DNA from: an uncultured Nitrososphaerales archaeon
GTDB lineage: Archaea; Thermoproteota; Nitrososphaeria; Nitrososphaerales; JACAEJ01
Length of the DNA: 62,762 nucleotides
NCBI GenBank assembly: GCA_938091495.1
Contig: CALLJF010000019.1
Span: forward strand, 1-62,762
Direction: 5' to 3'
Shown piece by piece: positions 29,973 through 39,940 of this stretch. The position numbers were made by a program, and so were the translations under genes. Numbering within the stretch: the stretch's first letter is position 1; the number at the start of each line of letters is the position of its first letter. The notes beneath the pieces are model-generated. The model saw nothing but the letters and a program-made list of their open reading frames with translations. It was not told the origin of the DNA and made no database searches.

Positions 29973-30254
29973 ATGCTTTCAGATGAACAGATCAAGGCAA
30001 CTATACTCTTCAAGCTCCATAAGAGAGGCAACTGGGGAGGTAGTCACACAGCATTTGATAATCTGAAGAAAGGATGGAAAGATGAAGACTTGAGTAAGCA
30101 TGGAGTAAAACGAGTGGAAAAGCTGGCAAAGGAATTGATTCGCCGAGGATTGATCATCCCAAAGCCCACGCATTACGGTTTGCAAGTGTCTCTGAATCCA
30201 AAGGAGAATGAAGTGATAGTTGCTTTCATGAAAAGATTTTTCCCTGAGGTTTAG
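29973..30254 (+). CDS. Small HTH-like protein, 93 aa
   Basis: RGNWGGSHTAFDNLKKGWKDEDLSKHGVKRVEKLAKELIRRGLIIPKPTHYGLQVSLNP. Confidence 0.6.
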   Translation: MLSDEQIKATILFKLHKRGNWGGSHTAFDNLKKGWKDEDLSKHGVKRVEKLAKELIRRGLIIPKPTHYGLQVSLNPKENEVIVAFMKRFFPEV

Positions 30255-30605
30255 AGTAGAACCTTTTTAATCATGGAACTGGTCTATACGGAGCTGGGGC
30301 TGAACAGCGGTTCAATAAAGGCACGGGTCTACCAAAGAATTGGCCACGATTGATATTCTTGGCCTCCTGGCTATCCTGACTATGGAAGTGGTATGATCTC
30401 TGGATAAAAAATTGAGATAAGAAGTTTATAACCATCGCAAGAATGTTTTTATTTTCTTCACTAACTTCTTCCTTAACCCATCCAGGCGGGTCGCACAGGT
30501 ACTGGCTGTAGATGTAGCCCTCGTATCCTCTCGGCATTACTTGTCCTTTCACGAGGTAGTTCTGCCGCAGTCAGAATTACATTTAAAAATCTTGCGACGT
30601 ATTAA

Positions 30606-32933
30606 TTGATTGAGATGTTGCCAAAAAGTGCGTTCAGCTCCTTGTTGAGCGTGCTGCTCGGGGAAAAATCTATAAAAAGCGAAGATTTGAATAACGTGAC
30701 TTTGGAGCAAGCAGAAGAAATTATTTTCCCAACCTTGGTAGGCAATTATGAAGGACTGAAATTTTTTGAGGAAGAAGGTCTGGGAAAAAGATTGCGTTCT
30801 CTGAAGAAATACATACTAAGCCAGCCTACGTTAATCTACTATGTCATGCGCTCTCTTCCTATGGCAGCTTTATACACAGCAGCCGGGCTTTTGTACTCAG
30901 CAGGCGGGCTTTTGGCTAACAGTCAAGGCAGGGCTTACTTAAAAGATTCAGTCAAAGGCCTGTTCTCTAAACCAAAGGAGATATTCTCGAAGATAGACAA
31001 GGAATCCGAGAAGGAGTTCAAAGAATGGATGGAGGGACAGGGATATTCTATAAAAGAAAGGGAGGACGGCTGGGTGTTCTACGCGGATGAGATAAAAGAC
31101 GGGGACCCGAGAAAGAAAGAGAAGATCGGATTATTTAGAAAGGCGTACCCAGTGCTAGAACTGAAAGAGAGTCCGTTGAGTGAAGAGAAGATCGGGGAAA
31201 AGCGTTTGACCGTGGTGACTGATTATGAAGAGGAAGCTAGAAGATACGTTGAAGAACTGGAGATGAACGCACCTGTAGAGTGGTTGCCGATTTTGGTTGA
31301 TGTTGGAGTGGCGTTGGAGAAAAAACACTTCATCTCAAGAGAAGAATATTCAGACAGGCTGAGCAAATGGGAAAAACAGGAGACAGAAAAGCTTTACGAA
31401 TCTTTTGAAGCATCGGATTACAAGAAAACAGTCGAGAGTGTGGAGAAGATCGGGGAGAGAGCTAGCTATAGCAGCCAAAGGCGTGTGGCTGAGGGCTTGG
31501 TCGAAAGGTTGAAGCAGGAGAACAGAAAAAAAGATGCTAAAAAAATTGAAAAGTATTTTAAGGATGCGGGGATAATTCCACCGCCTGGCTATCGTCTGCC
31601 GATAGCGGTTGGCGCTGGCCTTGGGGCATGGTTCACGCTTGATTTAACGAACACAGCAATACTAGGCGTTATACCCGGTCCGATAAACCTTTTGGAAGCC
31701 ATAGGATATTCTGTCAACACTGGCTTGGACTGGAAGCATTCCGTGGATTTAGCCTTGCACACAGACACTCTCTATGTTCTGGGACAGATGATACACGGGG
31801 AAGAGACCGAGATGTCTAAGGCTATTAGCATCTGTCAGCAGCTGGAGGCCAGCAAAGACGAGAAAGCTTATGATCTGGTAAAGTTCTTTTTAAGCGACGG
31901 GAGAATTTTACCGGAGGAGGTTAAGGCTGCGAATTATTTTCTGCAGGCAAAACAAGTGATACCAGACGGGCCGAGGGCTTACTACACTCAAGAAGAACTG
32001 GGGAGTATAGGGTATAATTTATACGCATCACTCTCGGCAGACGGAAGAATCGGCCCTGATGAAGAACAAGTATTGCAAGCCTTGAACACGGTAGAATGGA
32101 AGAACAGATGGTGGATTGTCAGGGACATTTATAATTCTGGGATGGTCGAGAGCACTGCTCTTAACCAGGACTGGGATAAAGACGGGATTAGTAACATTGC
32201 AGAAATAATGAACGGAACAAACCCTTTGAATAAGCTTGAGGTTGATCCGAGCAATCTGAGCGATAGATATGCTGTTATTACAGCAGTTACAGGTTATGCC
32301 CATATTAGTGTTGAAGTTAAAAGCGTGAAAGGAATTATGGAGTTTTTATATAGGAACGGCTATAATGATGACAATGTATTCTTAGTTCACAACCCAGGTG
32401 GCGCAGCTAACTATGAAATCATGAAAACCTTTCCTATAAAGGTTGATTACAAAGGACCTTCTGATAGCCGTGCTACCGCAGAGGCTTTCTTGAATTACAT
32501 AAAAAATTTGCCTTCTGACGTAAATGATCAAGTTTTTGTTTATGCAAGTGCGCATGGGAATGTAAATTACATCCATATGGGAGGAAACGTACACTTTTCA
32601 GAATTTGGTGATGCATTAAAACAGATGGACTGTGGGGAAGCTGTAGTTGTTATCAATTGCTCTAACGCTGGTGGTTATGTAGAAAATTTATATAATTACT
32701 TGGAAAAAAATCCAAATATGCTAATTATCGGGACTCAGTCTAAAACAGAAAGTTTAGACTTCACACTAGAAGTTACAAAATTTGTTGGGTACTTGGACTC
32801 TGGTTTAAGCATCGAAGAAGCGTTCAATATATTTGCTTATGAGCTAGGAAAAAAAGGTTATCACCCCGTTATGTACTCTGGAAGAGAAGAGCCGTTTACC
32901 AATTTCTTAGTCTATAAGAAATCACAAGAATAG
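30606..32933 (+). CDS. Multidomain protein with C-terminal caspase/legumain-like (clan CD) domain
   Basis: QVFVYASAHGN (His) and AVVVINCSNAGG (Cys); Ca-binding-like DWDKDGISNIAEIMNGTNPLN; TerB-like SADGRIGPDEEQVLQAL. Confidence 0.75.
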   Translation: MIEMLPKSAFSSLLSVLLGEKSIKSEDLNNVTLEQAEEIIFPTLVGNYEGLKFFEEEGLGKRLRSLKKYILSQPTLIYYVMRSLPMAALYTAAGLLYSAGGLLANSQGRAYLKDSVKGLFSKPKEIFSKIDKESEKEFKEWMEGQGYSIKEREDGWVFYADEIKDGDPRKKEKIGLFRKAYPVLELKESPLSEEKIGEKRLTVVTDYEEEARRYVEELEMNAPVEWLPILVDVGVALEKKHFISREEYSDRLSKWEKQETEKLYESFEASDYKKTVESVEKIGERASYSSQRRVAEGLVERLKQENRKKDAKKIEKYFKDAGIIPPPGYRLPIAVGAGLGAWFTLDLTNTAILGVIPGPINLLEAIGYSVNTGLDWKHSVDLALHTDTLYVLGQMIHGEETEMSKAISICQQLEASKDEKAYDLVKFFLSDGRILPEEVKAANYFLQAKQVIPDGPRAYYTQEELGSIGYNLYASLSADGRIGPDEEQVLQALNTVEWKNRWWIVRDIYNSGMVESTALNQDWDKDGISNIAEIMNGTNPLNKLEVDPSNLSDRYAVITAVTGYAHISVEVKSVKGIMEFLYRNGYNDDNVFLVHNPGGAANYEIMKTFPIKVDYKGPSDSRATAEAFLNYIKNLPSDVNDQVFVYASAHGNVNYIHMGGNVHFSEFGDALKQMDCGEAVVVINCSNAGGYVENLYNYLEKNPNMLIIGTQSKTESLDFTLEVTKFVGYLDSGLSIEEAFNIFAYELGKKGYHPVMYSGREEPFTNFLVYKKSQE

Positions 32934-32964
32934 TAATAATTTTGTCTAAGGGTTATCTTTTTAT

Positions 32965-33570
32965 TTGAATAAAAAAATATTAATTATGAGAAAGAGCTTG
33001 ATACTGGTTTTAATTTTATTATTTTCATTTAGTATTTTAATGATAATCTTCTTGCCAAGATGGTACGAAGAATACAAGTTAAGAAAAGCTGGAGAAATGT
33101 TTGAAGCCGTAATTTCCAAATGTCCGTTCCCAGAAAAACGAGGAATAAATATCTGCTGCTATAACAACGGTAAATTAAGTTTATGTAATGAAAAGGAAAC
33201 TTTCGAGTGTGGGGAGGAAATAGAAATAAGGATAAGATTGGATGAGATAGATATACCTTCTTACGTATGCGTAAATCAGACATTTTACTTTCCACCTCCA
33301 GTCGAGCCAACAGATTGGACAGTTCTTTATCCTGATGCTATATTCCATTGCTCGGTAGATCTTGAACCAAACTCTGATGTTTTGCTGCCAGTTAACGGCC
33401 TGCCAGTTGACCTTTACTGGAATGGCATGTTCTATAACACTACTGGTCCACGAAAAATTGTGGAAGTTCGCACTTTTCCAGTGAAAAACTATACAACACT
33501 CACAGACCTGTTAGAAGATTTGGAAAGTTCAAAAATAGTTTTGGAGATGGAGAAGCCGATAGTATGCTAA
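32965..33570 (+). CDS. Membrane-anchored/secreted hypothetical protein
   Basis: N-terminal hydrophobic helix SLILVLILLFSFSILMIIFL. Confidence 0.6.
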   Translation: MNKKILIMRKSLILVLILLFSFSILMIIFLPRWYEEYKLRKAGEMFEAVISKCPFPEKRGINICCYNNGKLSLCNEKETFECGEEIEIRIRLDEIDIPSYVCVNQTFYFPPPVEPTDWTVLYPDAIFHCSVDLEPNSDVLLPVNGLPVDLYWNGMFYNTTGPRKIVEVRTFPVKNYTTLTDLLEDLESSKIVLEMEKPIVC

Positions 33571-34023
33571 AGACTTTTCAGAAGCTTAGTTTAATCGCTT
33601 TAATGGTTTTTCTAGTTTTGTTTTTATTAAATCCAGTGAATGTAAAGGCGGATTATACTCGAGTCTGTGCAATAGAGCACATTGAAACATCAAATTTCAT
33701 CTCCATAATTTCACCCCATTGCTATTAAAGGAGAAGGAATTCGATCTGAGTTGAGTAGCCCCGAGTGCAAGCTAGAACTCAGTCAAAACTCCTTCTCTAA
33801 AGCAATTTTCTAAATCCTTTCACAATATTGTACTTTCAAACATAAATAATTATCATTATGTGATTAAGTGGAATCTATATGCGCAGGGGGTAAGTTAGAA
33901 CTCGACTTGAACTCTTCCTTCTCTTTGAATTTTTTAAATAATATTGTACTCGAGATGATAAATAGATATCATCTGCATGAGAGCAACATAAACTATTTAT
34001 GTAAGAAAGTAAGAATTTTATAC

Positions 34024-34314
34024 ATGAGGGTAATGGCTGAACCTGATATTACCATAGTTAGCGATAAAGGTCAGATAGTGATACCTGCCTATCTTAGGAA
34101 TAAGCTTGGAATCAAGCCAAGGACTAAGTTATTAGTGTATAATGTAGAAGACACTATAATCCTGAAGAAGCTTAAAGTGCCTGACCTTGAAAAAGAGATG
34201 AAAGAGTTGTATAAAGAAATAGACAAGAAGATAGCAAAGTATGGAGAGTTAAGCGAGGAAGATATTCAAAAAGAGATAGAAAGGTATAGAGCAGAGAAGA
34301 GGAAGAAAGCCTAA
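34024..34314 (+). CDS. AbrB/VapB-type antitoxin
   Basis: DITIVSDKGQIVIPAYLRNKLGIKPRTKLLVYN; likely start is internal to the longer track ORF. Confidence 0.8.
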   Translation: MRVMAEPDITIVSDKGQIVIPAYLRNKLGIKPRTKLLVYNVEDTIILKKLKVPDLEKEMKELYKEIDKKIAKYGELSEEDIQKEIERYRAEKRKKA

Positions 34315-34324
34315 GGCGCTAAGG

Positions 34325-34744
34325 ATGATAAAGGTTGTGTTTGATACTAATGTTTTAGTGTCAAGTCTAATCAGAAGTGGAAAGCCAAGGTTACTATGAA
34401 ATAAAGTCATTAAAGGAGAAGTTGAGCTCATAATCTCTATAGAAATACTTTCAGAATTTAATAATGTAGTGAGTAGACCAAAGTTAAGAAGGTATTTGAG
34501 TTTAAAGCGCTTGAGAAGGTTCAATCTAGTCTTAATTAGAAGAGCAGAGATCATAGAAGTGAGAACACATTTACCACAAATAACAGAGGATCCTGATGAT
34601 AATATAATAATCGAGACTGCATTAGATGGTGAAGCAGACTATATAGTGTCAGGAGATAAGCACTTACTCATGCTGAAAGAATTCAAAGGGATAAAGATAG
34701 TTAATGTAGAAGAAATGTTGAAGATTTTAGAACAGCAATCTTAA
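34325..34744 (+). pseudogene. PIN-domain (VapC-like) toxin interrupted by an in-frame TGA
   Basis: MIKVVFDTNVLVSSLIRSGKPRLL*NKVIKGEVELIIS...ITEDPDDNIIIETALDGEADYIVSGDKHLLML. Confidence 0.8.
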
Positions 34745-34747
34745 GGA

Positions 34748-34969
34748 TCATCTTTTCGAGATCTTAACTCCATGAAACTCATGAATCTTTATCAAACCCC
34801 TTCTTTCAAGGCTCTTGAGTATATGCTTCGAGATTTCTTTATCGAAGTGAAATATTGCACCTAATCTATAATAAACGAGAGGAAAAGGAATAATTCTTGA
34901 TTTACTTATCTTTCTTAACTCTTTCAATACCATCGTATCAAGATTAATTGCATTATTCATCAGCATCAC
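34748..34969 (-). CDS. Small wHTH-like protein
   Basis: DKEISKHILKSLERRGLIKIHEFHGVKISKR. Confidence 0.45.
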   Translation of the reverse strand: MMLMNNAINLDTMVLKELRKISKSRIIPFPLVYYRLGAIFHFDKEISKHILKSLERRGLIKIHEFHGVKISKR

Positions 34970-35253
34970 ATGCTTTAAGATATAGTTCTCTTAGTATGAT
35001 ATACCATTCAGGGAGCTTTGATTTCATATCTTCAGAGTTTTCTTTGCCCATAAGAGTATCGTTGATATCTTAACTAATGAACGTCTGGCTCTTTCTCTTA
35101 GAAATATTGCGTGTGGAATAAAGGCTATAGAATTAGAGTTTCATTTTAGAAAAGTCTATCTCAACTCTTACTTGCCATCTTTCCTTTCTCTGTTACCATC
35201 CACTGATTCTGCCTTCCAACACAGCAACTCTAAATGTTTGTGTTTCACTTTGC

Positions 35254-38013
35254 TTACCTTTTCATCAGGGCAAAGTGTTTGAGACTTTCTATGCTGATGA
35301 AAGTTGCTATTATGCCTCCTGCTACCCATACTATGTCTTCTAATGTAGGGTAGAGTATATGCAAGGCCTCTCTTACCCCTGGTATATGTATTAGTGTAAT
35401 GATAAGAAGGCTTTCCCAAAATATGGCTAGCAAAAGCCATTTGTGAGGTTTCACCTTGTTTATTGTATAGACTAATGAGCGACAGTTTATCGCGACAGCA
35501 AGTTCGACGAAGATGAACATAAGGAATAGCCTTGTTCTGGCAGCATCCATTCCATAAGGTAAACCACTCATGAAAGCAAGTGTAAGAATCGGAGTTTCGA
35601 CGAGCAAAGCCCTTGCAAGGAATAAAACTAGGTCCCTTGTGAAGACAGGCTCGTCCTTTGGTCTTGGAGGTCTTTTCATTAGGTCGGGATCAGCTGGGCT
35701 GAAGCCTAAGGCCAAAGCGGGAAGGCCATCTGTTGCCAGGTTTATGTAAAGAATCTGTGCAGGAAGAAGCGGCAGTGCAGCCTCTCCATACAATCCCATA
35801 AGGCGCAATATGAACAAAGCCCCTATGCTCATCACAGCAATCTCCACAAGGTTGGCTTGGAGAAGGTATGCCAAGTACTTCTTTATGTTATCATATATCC
35901 ATCTTCCAAGCTCTATGGCTTTCACTATTGTAGCGAAGTTATCGTCTGCCAAGACTAAGTCAGAGGCTTCCTTCGTGACATCTGTTCCTGTGACGCCCAT
36001 GGCAATGCCTATGTCTGAGCGCTTTAAGGCTGGAGCATCGTTTACACCATCCCCTGTCATAGCCACTACACGACCTTTCTTCTTCCATGCTTCCACTATT
36101 CTCAGCTTATGGAAGGGGGAGACTCGAGCATAGACAGTCACCTTCTCAACAATCTTCTCGAATTCTTCTTCTCTCAGTCGCTCGAGCTCCTCACCTGTCA
36201 AAACAAGGTCGCCATCTTTGTATATACCCATCTCTCTGGCTATGGCTACGGCTGTGAGCTTATGATCTCCCGTAATCATTATGGACGTCATACCGACTTG
36301 CTTGGCCACTTCAACTGCCTCCACAGCCTCCTTCCTTGGAGGGTCGATCATACCCACCAGTCCTAGAAATGTAAAATCTATTTCTAGACGCTCACTGTCT
36401 AATAAATCTAGACCTTCAGGCAACTTTCTTTCAGCTACTCCTAAGGTCCTTAGGGCATTTCCAGCCATCTCCTCGTTAATCGTCAAAATGAATTTTCTAT
36501 CTTCCTCACTCATCTCTCTTATTTGCCCGTTCTCAAAGAGATAGTTACAACGCTGCAAGACTATTTCTGGGGCTCCTTTCATATAGGCAACGTAAACACC
36601 ATCTTGAGAAGAATGGACTGTTGTCATAAATTTTCGCTCAGAGCTGAAGGGCACCTCCGCCACTCTAGGATGAAGCCCTCTAACTTCATCTTGCTTCAGG
36701 CTCATCTTCTCAGCCAGTACAATCAAGGCACCCTCAGTAGGATCGCCCTTTACCGTCCATTTGTTATCATCTACCTCTAGCCTTGCATCATTACAGAGAA
36801 GAACAGCCTTAGCAAGCCTTGTTAAAGCGTTCTTCAAGCTAAGATCGATGGGCTTCCCATCATGAAGTATCTCGCCTTTTGGATCGTAGCCAGAGCCAGT
36901 AACCTCCAATTTTTTACTATTAACATACACTTGCCTTACAGTCATCTCTCCCCTCGTTAGCGTACCCGTTTTGTCTGAGCATATTATCTGAGTAGAGCCT
37001 AAGGTCTCAACGACAGGCATCCTTCTTACCAAAGCGTTCCTCTTCGCCATAATGCGCATACTTATTGCTAAGCTTCCAGTCACAATGGCTGGTAGTGCTT
37101 CAGGAACAGCAGCAACAGCTAACGCAACACCAAACAAAAAGACTTCAATGAAGAAGCCAAGACTGATAAACCCAAACATCAGATACTCTTCTGCTACTTC
37201 TACCACAGTTATTATCGCAATTATCACTAATGCTATCAATCCAAGCTTTCTACCTATCTCACTCATTCGTTTTTCAAGGGGCGATCTCTCCTCTGTTACT
37301 GCTGTGACTTCCTTGGCGATCTTTCCAAACTCAGTTCTCATCCCTGATGCAATAACGATTCCCTTCCCCTTACCATAAGTAATCGTAGTTCCAGAAAATA
37401 CCATATTGGTTCTGTCCATTACTGGAGCTTCCTCTGGTAAAACCTTCAACATTTTCGTAACAGGGGCTGATTCACCCGTTAAGGGCGCTTCATCTACTTG
37501 AAGGTTCACTGCCTCAATCAATCTTATGTCGGCAGGTACTTTGTCTCCATCTTTTAGAACAACTATGTCACCAGGAACTAATTCTTTTACAAGTATCTCC
37601 TTTTCATTACCATCTCGTATTACTGTGCATGTGGGGCTCAGCATCTTCTTCAGTGATTCGAGAGTTCTTTCGGCCCTGTATTCTTGTATAAAGCCTAAGA
37701 TGACGACGAATAATACTATAACGAATATGACTACTGCATCAATTATTTCTCCCAAAAGCGCTGAGATGGCGGTAGCGATCAATAGAATGCCTAAAAGTAT
37801 GTTCGCGAATTGTTTGAGGAAAATCTTCACCGGCGAGATTCTTTTCTCTGCCAAGAGCTCATTTGGACCATATATGGCAAATCTAGACTTAGCTTCAACA
37901 TCAGATAATCCTTTCTCCTTACTCGTGCGCAGCGTCTGCAGTAGATCATCAATCTCCATTGCATGCCAATTCTTCTCGGGAATTATTTCTTGAACTTGCT
38001 CAAGTCTTGACAT
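35254..38013 (-). CDS. P-type (P2/Ca2+-type) cation-transporting ATPase
   Basis: CSDKTGTLTRGEMT, TGES, MTGDGVNDAPALKRSDIGIAMG. Confidence 0.95.
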   Translation of the reverse strand: MSRLEQVQEIIPEKNWHAMEIDDLLQTLRTSKEKGLSDVEAKSRFAIYGPNELLAEKRISPVKIFLKQFANILLGILLIATAISALLGEIIDAVVIFVIVLFVVILGFIQEYRAERTLESLKKMLSPTCTVIRDGNEKEILVKELVPGDIVVLKDGDKVPADIRLIEAVNLQVDEAPLTGESAPVTKMLKVLPEEAPVMDRTNMVFSGTTITYGKGKGIVIASGMRTEFGKIAKEVTAVTEERSPLEKRMSEIGRKLGLIALVIIAIITVVEVAEEYLMFGFISLGFFIEVFLFGVALAVAAVPEALPAIVTGSLAISMRIMAKRNALVRRMPVVETLGSTQIICSDKTGTLTRGEMTVRQVYVNSKKLEVTGSGYDPKGEILHDGKPIDLSLKNALTRLAKAVLLCNDARLEVDDNKWTVKGDPTEGALIVLAEKMSLKQDEVRGLHPRVAEVPFSSERKFMTTVHSSQDGVYVAYMKGAPEIVLQRCNYLFENGQIREMSEEDRKFILTINEEMAGNALRTLGVAERKLPEGLDLLDSERLEIDFTFLGLVGMIDPPRKEAVEAVEVAKQVGMTSIMITGDHKLTAVAIAREMGIYKDGDLVLTGEELERLREEEFEKIVEKVTVYARVSPFHKLRIVEAWKKKGRVVAMTGDGVNDAPALKRSDIGIAMGVTGTDVTKEASDLVLADDNFATIVKAIELGRWIYDNIKKYLAYLLQANLVEIAVMSIGALFILRLMGLYGEAALPLLPAQILYINLATDGLPALALGFSPADPDLMKRPPRPKDEPVFTRDLVLFLARALLVETPILTLAFMSGLPYGMDAARTRLFLMFIFVELAVAINCRSLVYTINKVKPHKWLLLAIFWESLLIITLIHIPGVREALHILYPTLEDIVWVAGGIIATFISIESLKHFALMKR

Positions 38014-38088
38014 CCTTTAGCAACTCCATATAATCCAATATGCAGATTGGTTATAGTAAAAAACTTACGGTAGAACAATAAAGAAGGG

Positions 38089-38316
38089 TTAGTCTCCCTG
38101 AGGGAGAGTTTCAGTGCTCTTTATGCCTTTTATTGATGATATCTTCTTCGCTAAGTCATTGAGCCTTAGGAAGTCTTCAGCCTCTAAGAAGACCACTATA
38201 TCAAAGCGCCCAAAGACCATGTATGCATCCTTTACCTCTTTCATCCCTTTTACCTCCTTCAATATGCTAGGAGAAGTTGCGGCTGTAGCCTTTATGAGAA
38301 TTAAACCATTTATCAT
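38089..38316 (-). CDS. Stand-alone Lrp/AsnC ligand-binding (RAM) domain protein
   Basis: KEVKDAYMVFGRFDIVVFLEAEDFLRLNDL. Confidence 0.8.
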   Translation of the reverse strand: MINGLILIKATAATSPSILKEVKGMKEVKDAYMVFGRFDIVVFLEAEDFLRLNDLAKKISSIKGIKSTETLPQGD

Positions 38317-38320
38317 AACA

Positions 38321-38548
38321 TCAAGCCTCCAAACCTATGAGGGTTTCAGTAGCAGATACGCCATCTATGCTACCTATTTTTAATGCCAAAGCGCTAAGCT
38401 CCTTCAAGTTTGCAACTTCTACATTTGCCACTACATCTGTTCTTCCTAGGACTGAAAAGGCAACTTTTATGCCTTTGATTTCTTTCACTTTTTTGGTTAC
38501 TTGATCATATTTGGCTGGTTGTGTCTTAATAAGTAAGCAAGCCTTCAT
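38321..38548 (-). CDS. Stand-alone Lrp/AsnC ligand-binding (RAM) domain protein, tandem paralogue
   Basis: KGIKVAFSVLGRTDVVANVEVANLKELSAL. Confidence 0.8.
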   Translation of the reverse strand: MKACLLIKTQPAKYDQVTKKVKEIKGIKVAFSVLGRTDVVANVEVANLKELSALALKIGSIDGVSATETLIGLEA

Positions 38549-38610
38549 AAATTAGCAATAAATGAAGTCTTTAATATGGATTTTGGAATTGAAGCTAAAT
38601 GTTATAACAT

Positions 38611-39219
38611 TCAAGTAGATTGAGTTTCCTTTTTTATCATCTCTTCTATCTCATAAGGGCTAGTTATGACAGTTATTCCTCTCATAGCTTTGAGTTTTCT
38701 AAAGTTTATCATATCTACATCCCTCATCGACAAATCAAGCTTCTCTCCTGTAGGTAGAACTGTCGTTCTTTTGCCAGTTTCTGTCTCTTGATCCACAGGG
38801 AGTATGTATATAGGTAAATTGCCCTTATGAGCCTGCGCAACTGCGTTGGTTACCAGTGTGTCTGCTATCCCATTAACTATTTTTGCTACAGTATTACCAG
38901 TTGCTGGAGCCACTAAAAGAAGTTTGAACTTTCCAGTTTGAAGTGGACCAGCTATAAAAGGGACATTTGCACTTTCTTCTATCATGATCCTTGGTGATAT
39001 CTTTTCCAATTCATTCCATAGTTTATACCATTTTACGACCATAACAGCTGATTTAGACAAGAACGCTTGTACCTTTACATCCCCTCTCTCAATTATCTTC
39101 TTCATGACTTGAAAAATTTCAGGTAAATAGTCCCCGGCGCCTGTTATCCCCCAAGCAATCTTTATGGGCAAACTTTTTTCGCTCAAGCCGAGTTCAAATC
39201 TTCTATTCTCTAAAAGCAC
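38611..39219 (-). CDS. Archaeoflavoprotein AfpA-like flavoprotein
   Basis: IAWGITGAGDYLPEIF...LLVAPATGNTVAKIVNGIADTLVTNAV. Confidence 0.8.
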   Translation of the reverse strand: MLLENRRFELGLSEKSLPIKIAWGITGAGDYLPEIFQVMKKIIERGDVKVQAFLSKSAVMVVKWYKLWNELEKISPRIMIEESANVPFIAGPLQTGKFKLLLVAPATGNTVAKIVNGIADTLVTNAVAQAHKGNLPIYILPVDQETETGKRTTVLPTGEKLDLSMRDVDMINFRKLKAMRGITVITSPYEIEEMIKKETQST

Positions 39220-39322
39220 AAATATATTTTTAATGTCATCACATAAAAGAGGCTGAAAAATGGATCGTTTATTAATCTATAAATTCTTAACCAAGGCATT
39301 TAGAATAGCCTAGGCGATCATT

Positions 39323-39940
39323 ATGAGAAGCTCAGAATTAAGGATTTTGGGCATTTCAGGAAGCCCAAGGAAGGCTGCCACTGATTTTGTTGTAAGAAAG
39401 GCTTTGGAATACGCTAAAAATAAATATAAGATTAAGACAGATTATTTTCATTTTTATGGTAAGAAGATAAACTTTTGTTTACATTGTGACTATTGCATCA
39501 GAACGAAAAAAGGTTGCATACAGAAAGATGACATGGTAGAAGTTTACGCTGAGCTTGAAGAGGCAGATGCCATGCTTTTTGGAACGCCAGTATACAATGG
39601 CACTCTTAGTGGACAGCTCAAGACTTTATTCGATAGGTGCAGAGCTTTGGTGGCAAAGAATCCAAAAGCCCTAAAGAATAAGGTTGGTGCAGGGATCGCT
39701 GTAGGAGGAGATAGATTAGGAGGTCAAGAGCTTGCTTTGTTAACAATTCACTCTTTCTTACTCATCAACAAAATGATTCCAGTTAGTGGAGGAGCCTTGG
39801 GAGCAAACTTGGGTGGAACAGTATGGTCAAAGGATTTAGGTGCAAAAGGAGTGGAAGAAGACGTTGAAGGTTTCAAGAGCGTCTACAAAACGGTTGATAG
39901 GTTGGTTGAATTGGCTATACTGTTAAGGAAAACTCGTTGA
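39323..39940 (+). CDS. NADPH-dependent FMN reductase/iron-sulfur flavoprotein-like
   Basis: LGISGSPRKAATDF, CLHCDYCIRTKKGC, GTPVYNGTLSGQLKTLFDR. Confidence 0.85.
   Translation: MRSSELRILGISGSPRKAATDFVVRKALEYAKNKYKIKTDYFHFYGKKINFCLHCDYCIRTKKGCIQKDDMVEVYAELEEADAMLFGTPVYNGTLSGQLKTLFDRCRALVAKNPKALKNKVGAGIAVGGDRLGGQELALLTIHSFLLINKMIPVSGGALGANLGGTVWSKDLGAKGVEEDVEGFKSVYKTVDRLVELAILLRKTR

Noticed and set aside
30271-30552. 93-aa minus-strand ORF
   Set aside because: No recognisable motif or convincing start context; coding status uncertain.
17373-35160. CRISPR array or cas genes accompanying the Argonaute locus
   Set aside because: No regularly spaced repeats and no Cas-like proteins seen anywhere in the window.
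17441-35160. att-type direct repeat of the tRNA-Arg 3' end
   Set aside because: No second copy found by eye; the only similar string is inside the tRNA-Glu T-arm at ~52.2 kb, which is ordinary tRNA similarity.
34970-35200. Possible HEPN/MNT or regulator pseudogene on the minus strand (MGKENSEDMKSKLPEWYIILRELYLKACDADE, FLRERARRSLVKIS)
   Set aside because: Fragments are short and in shifting frames; family could not be established by eye.
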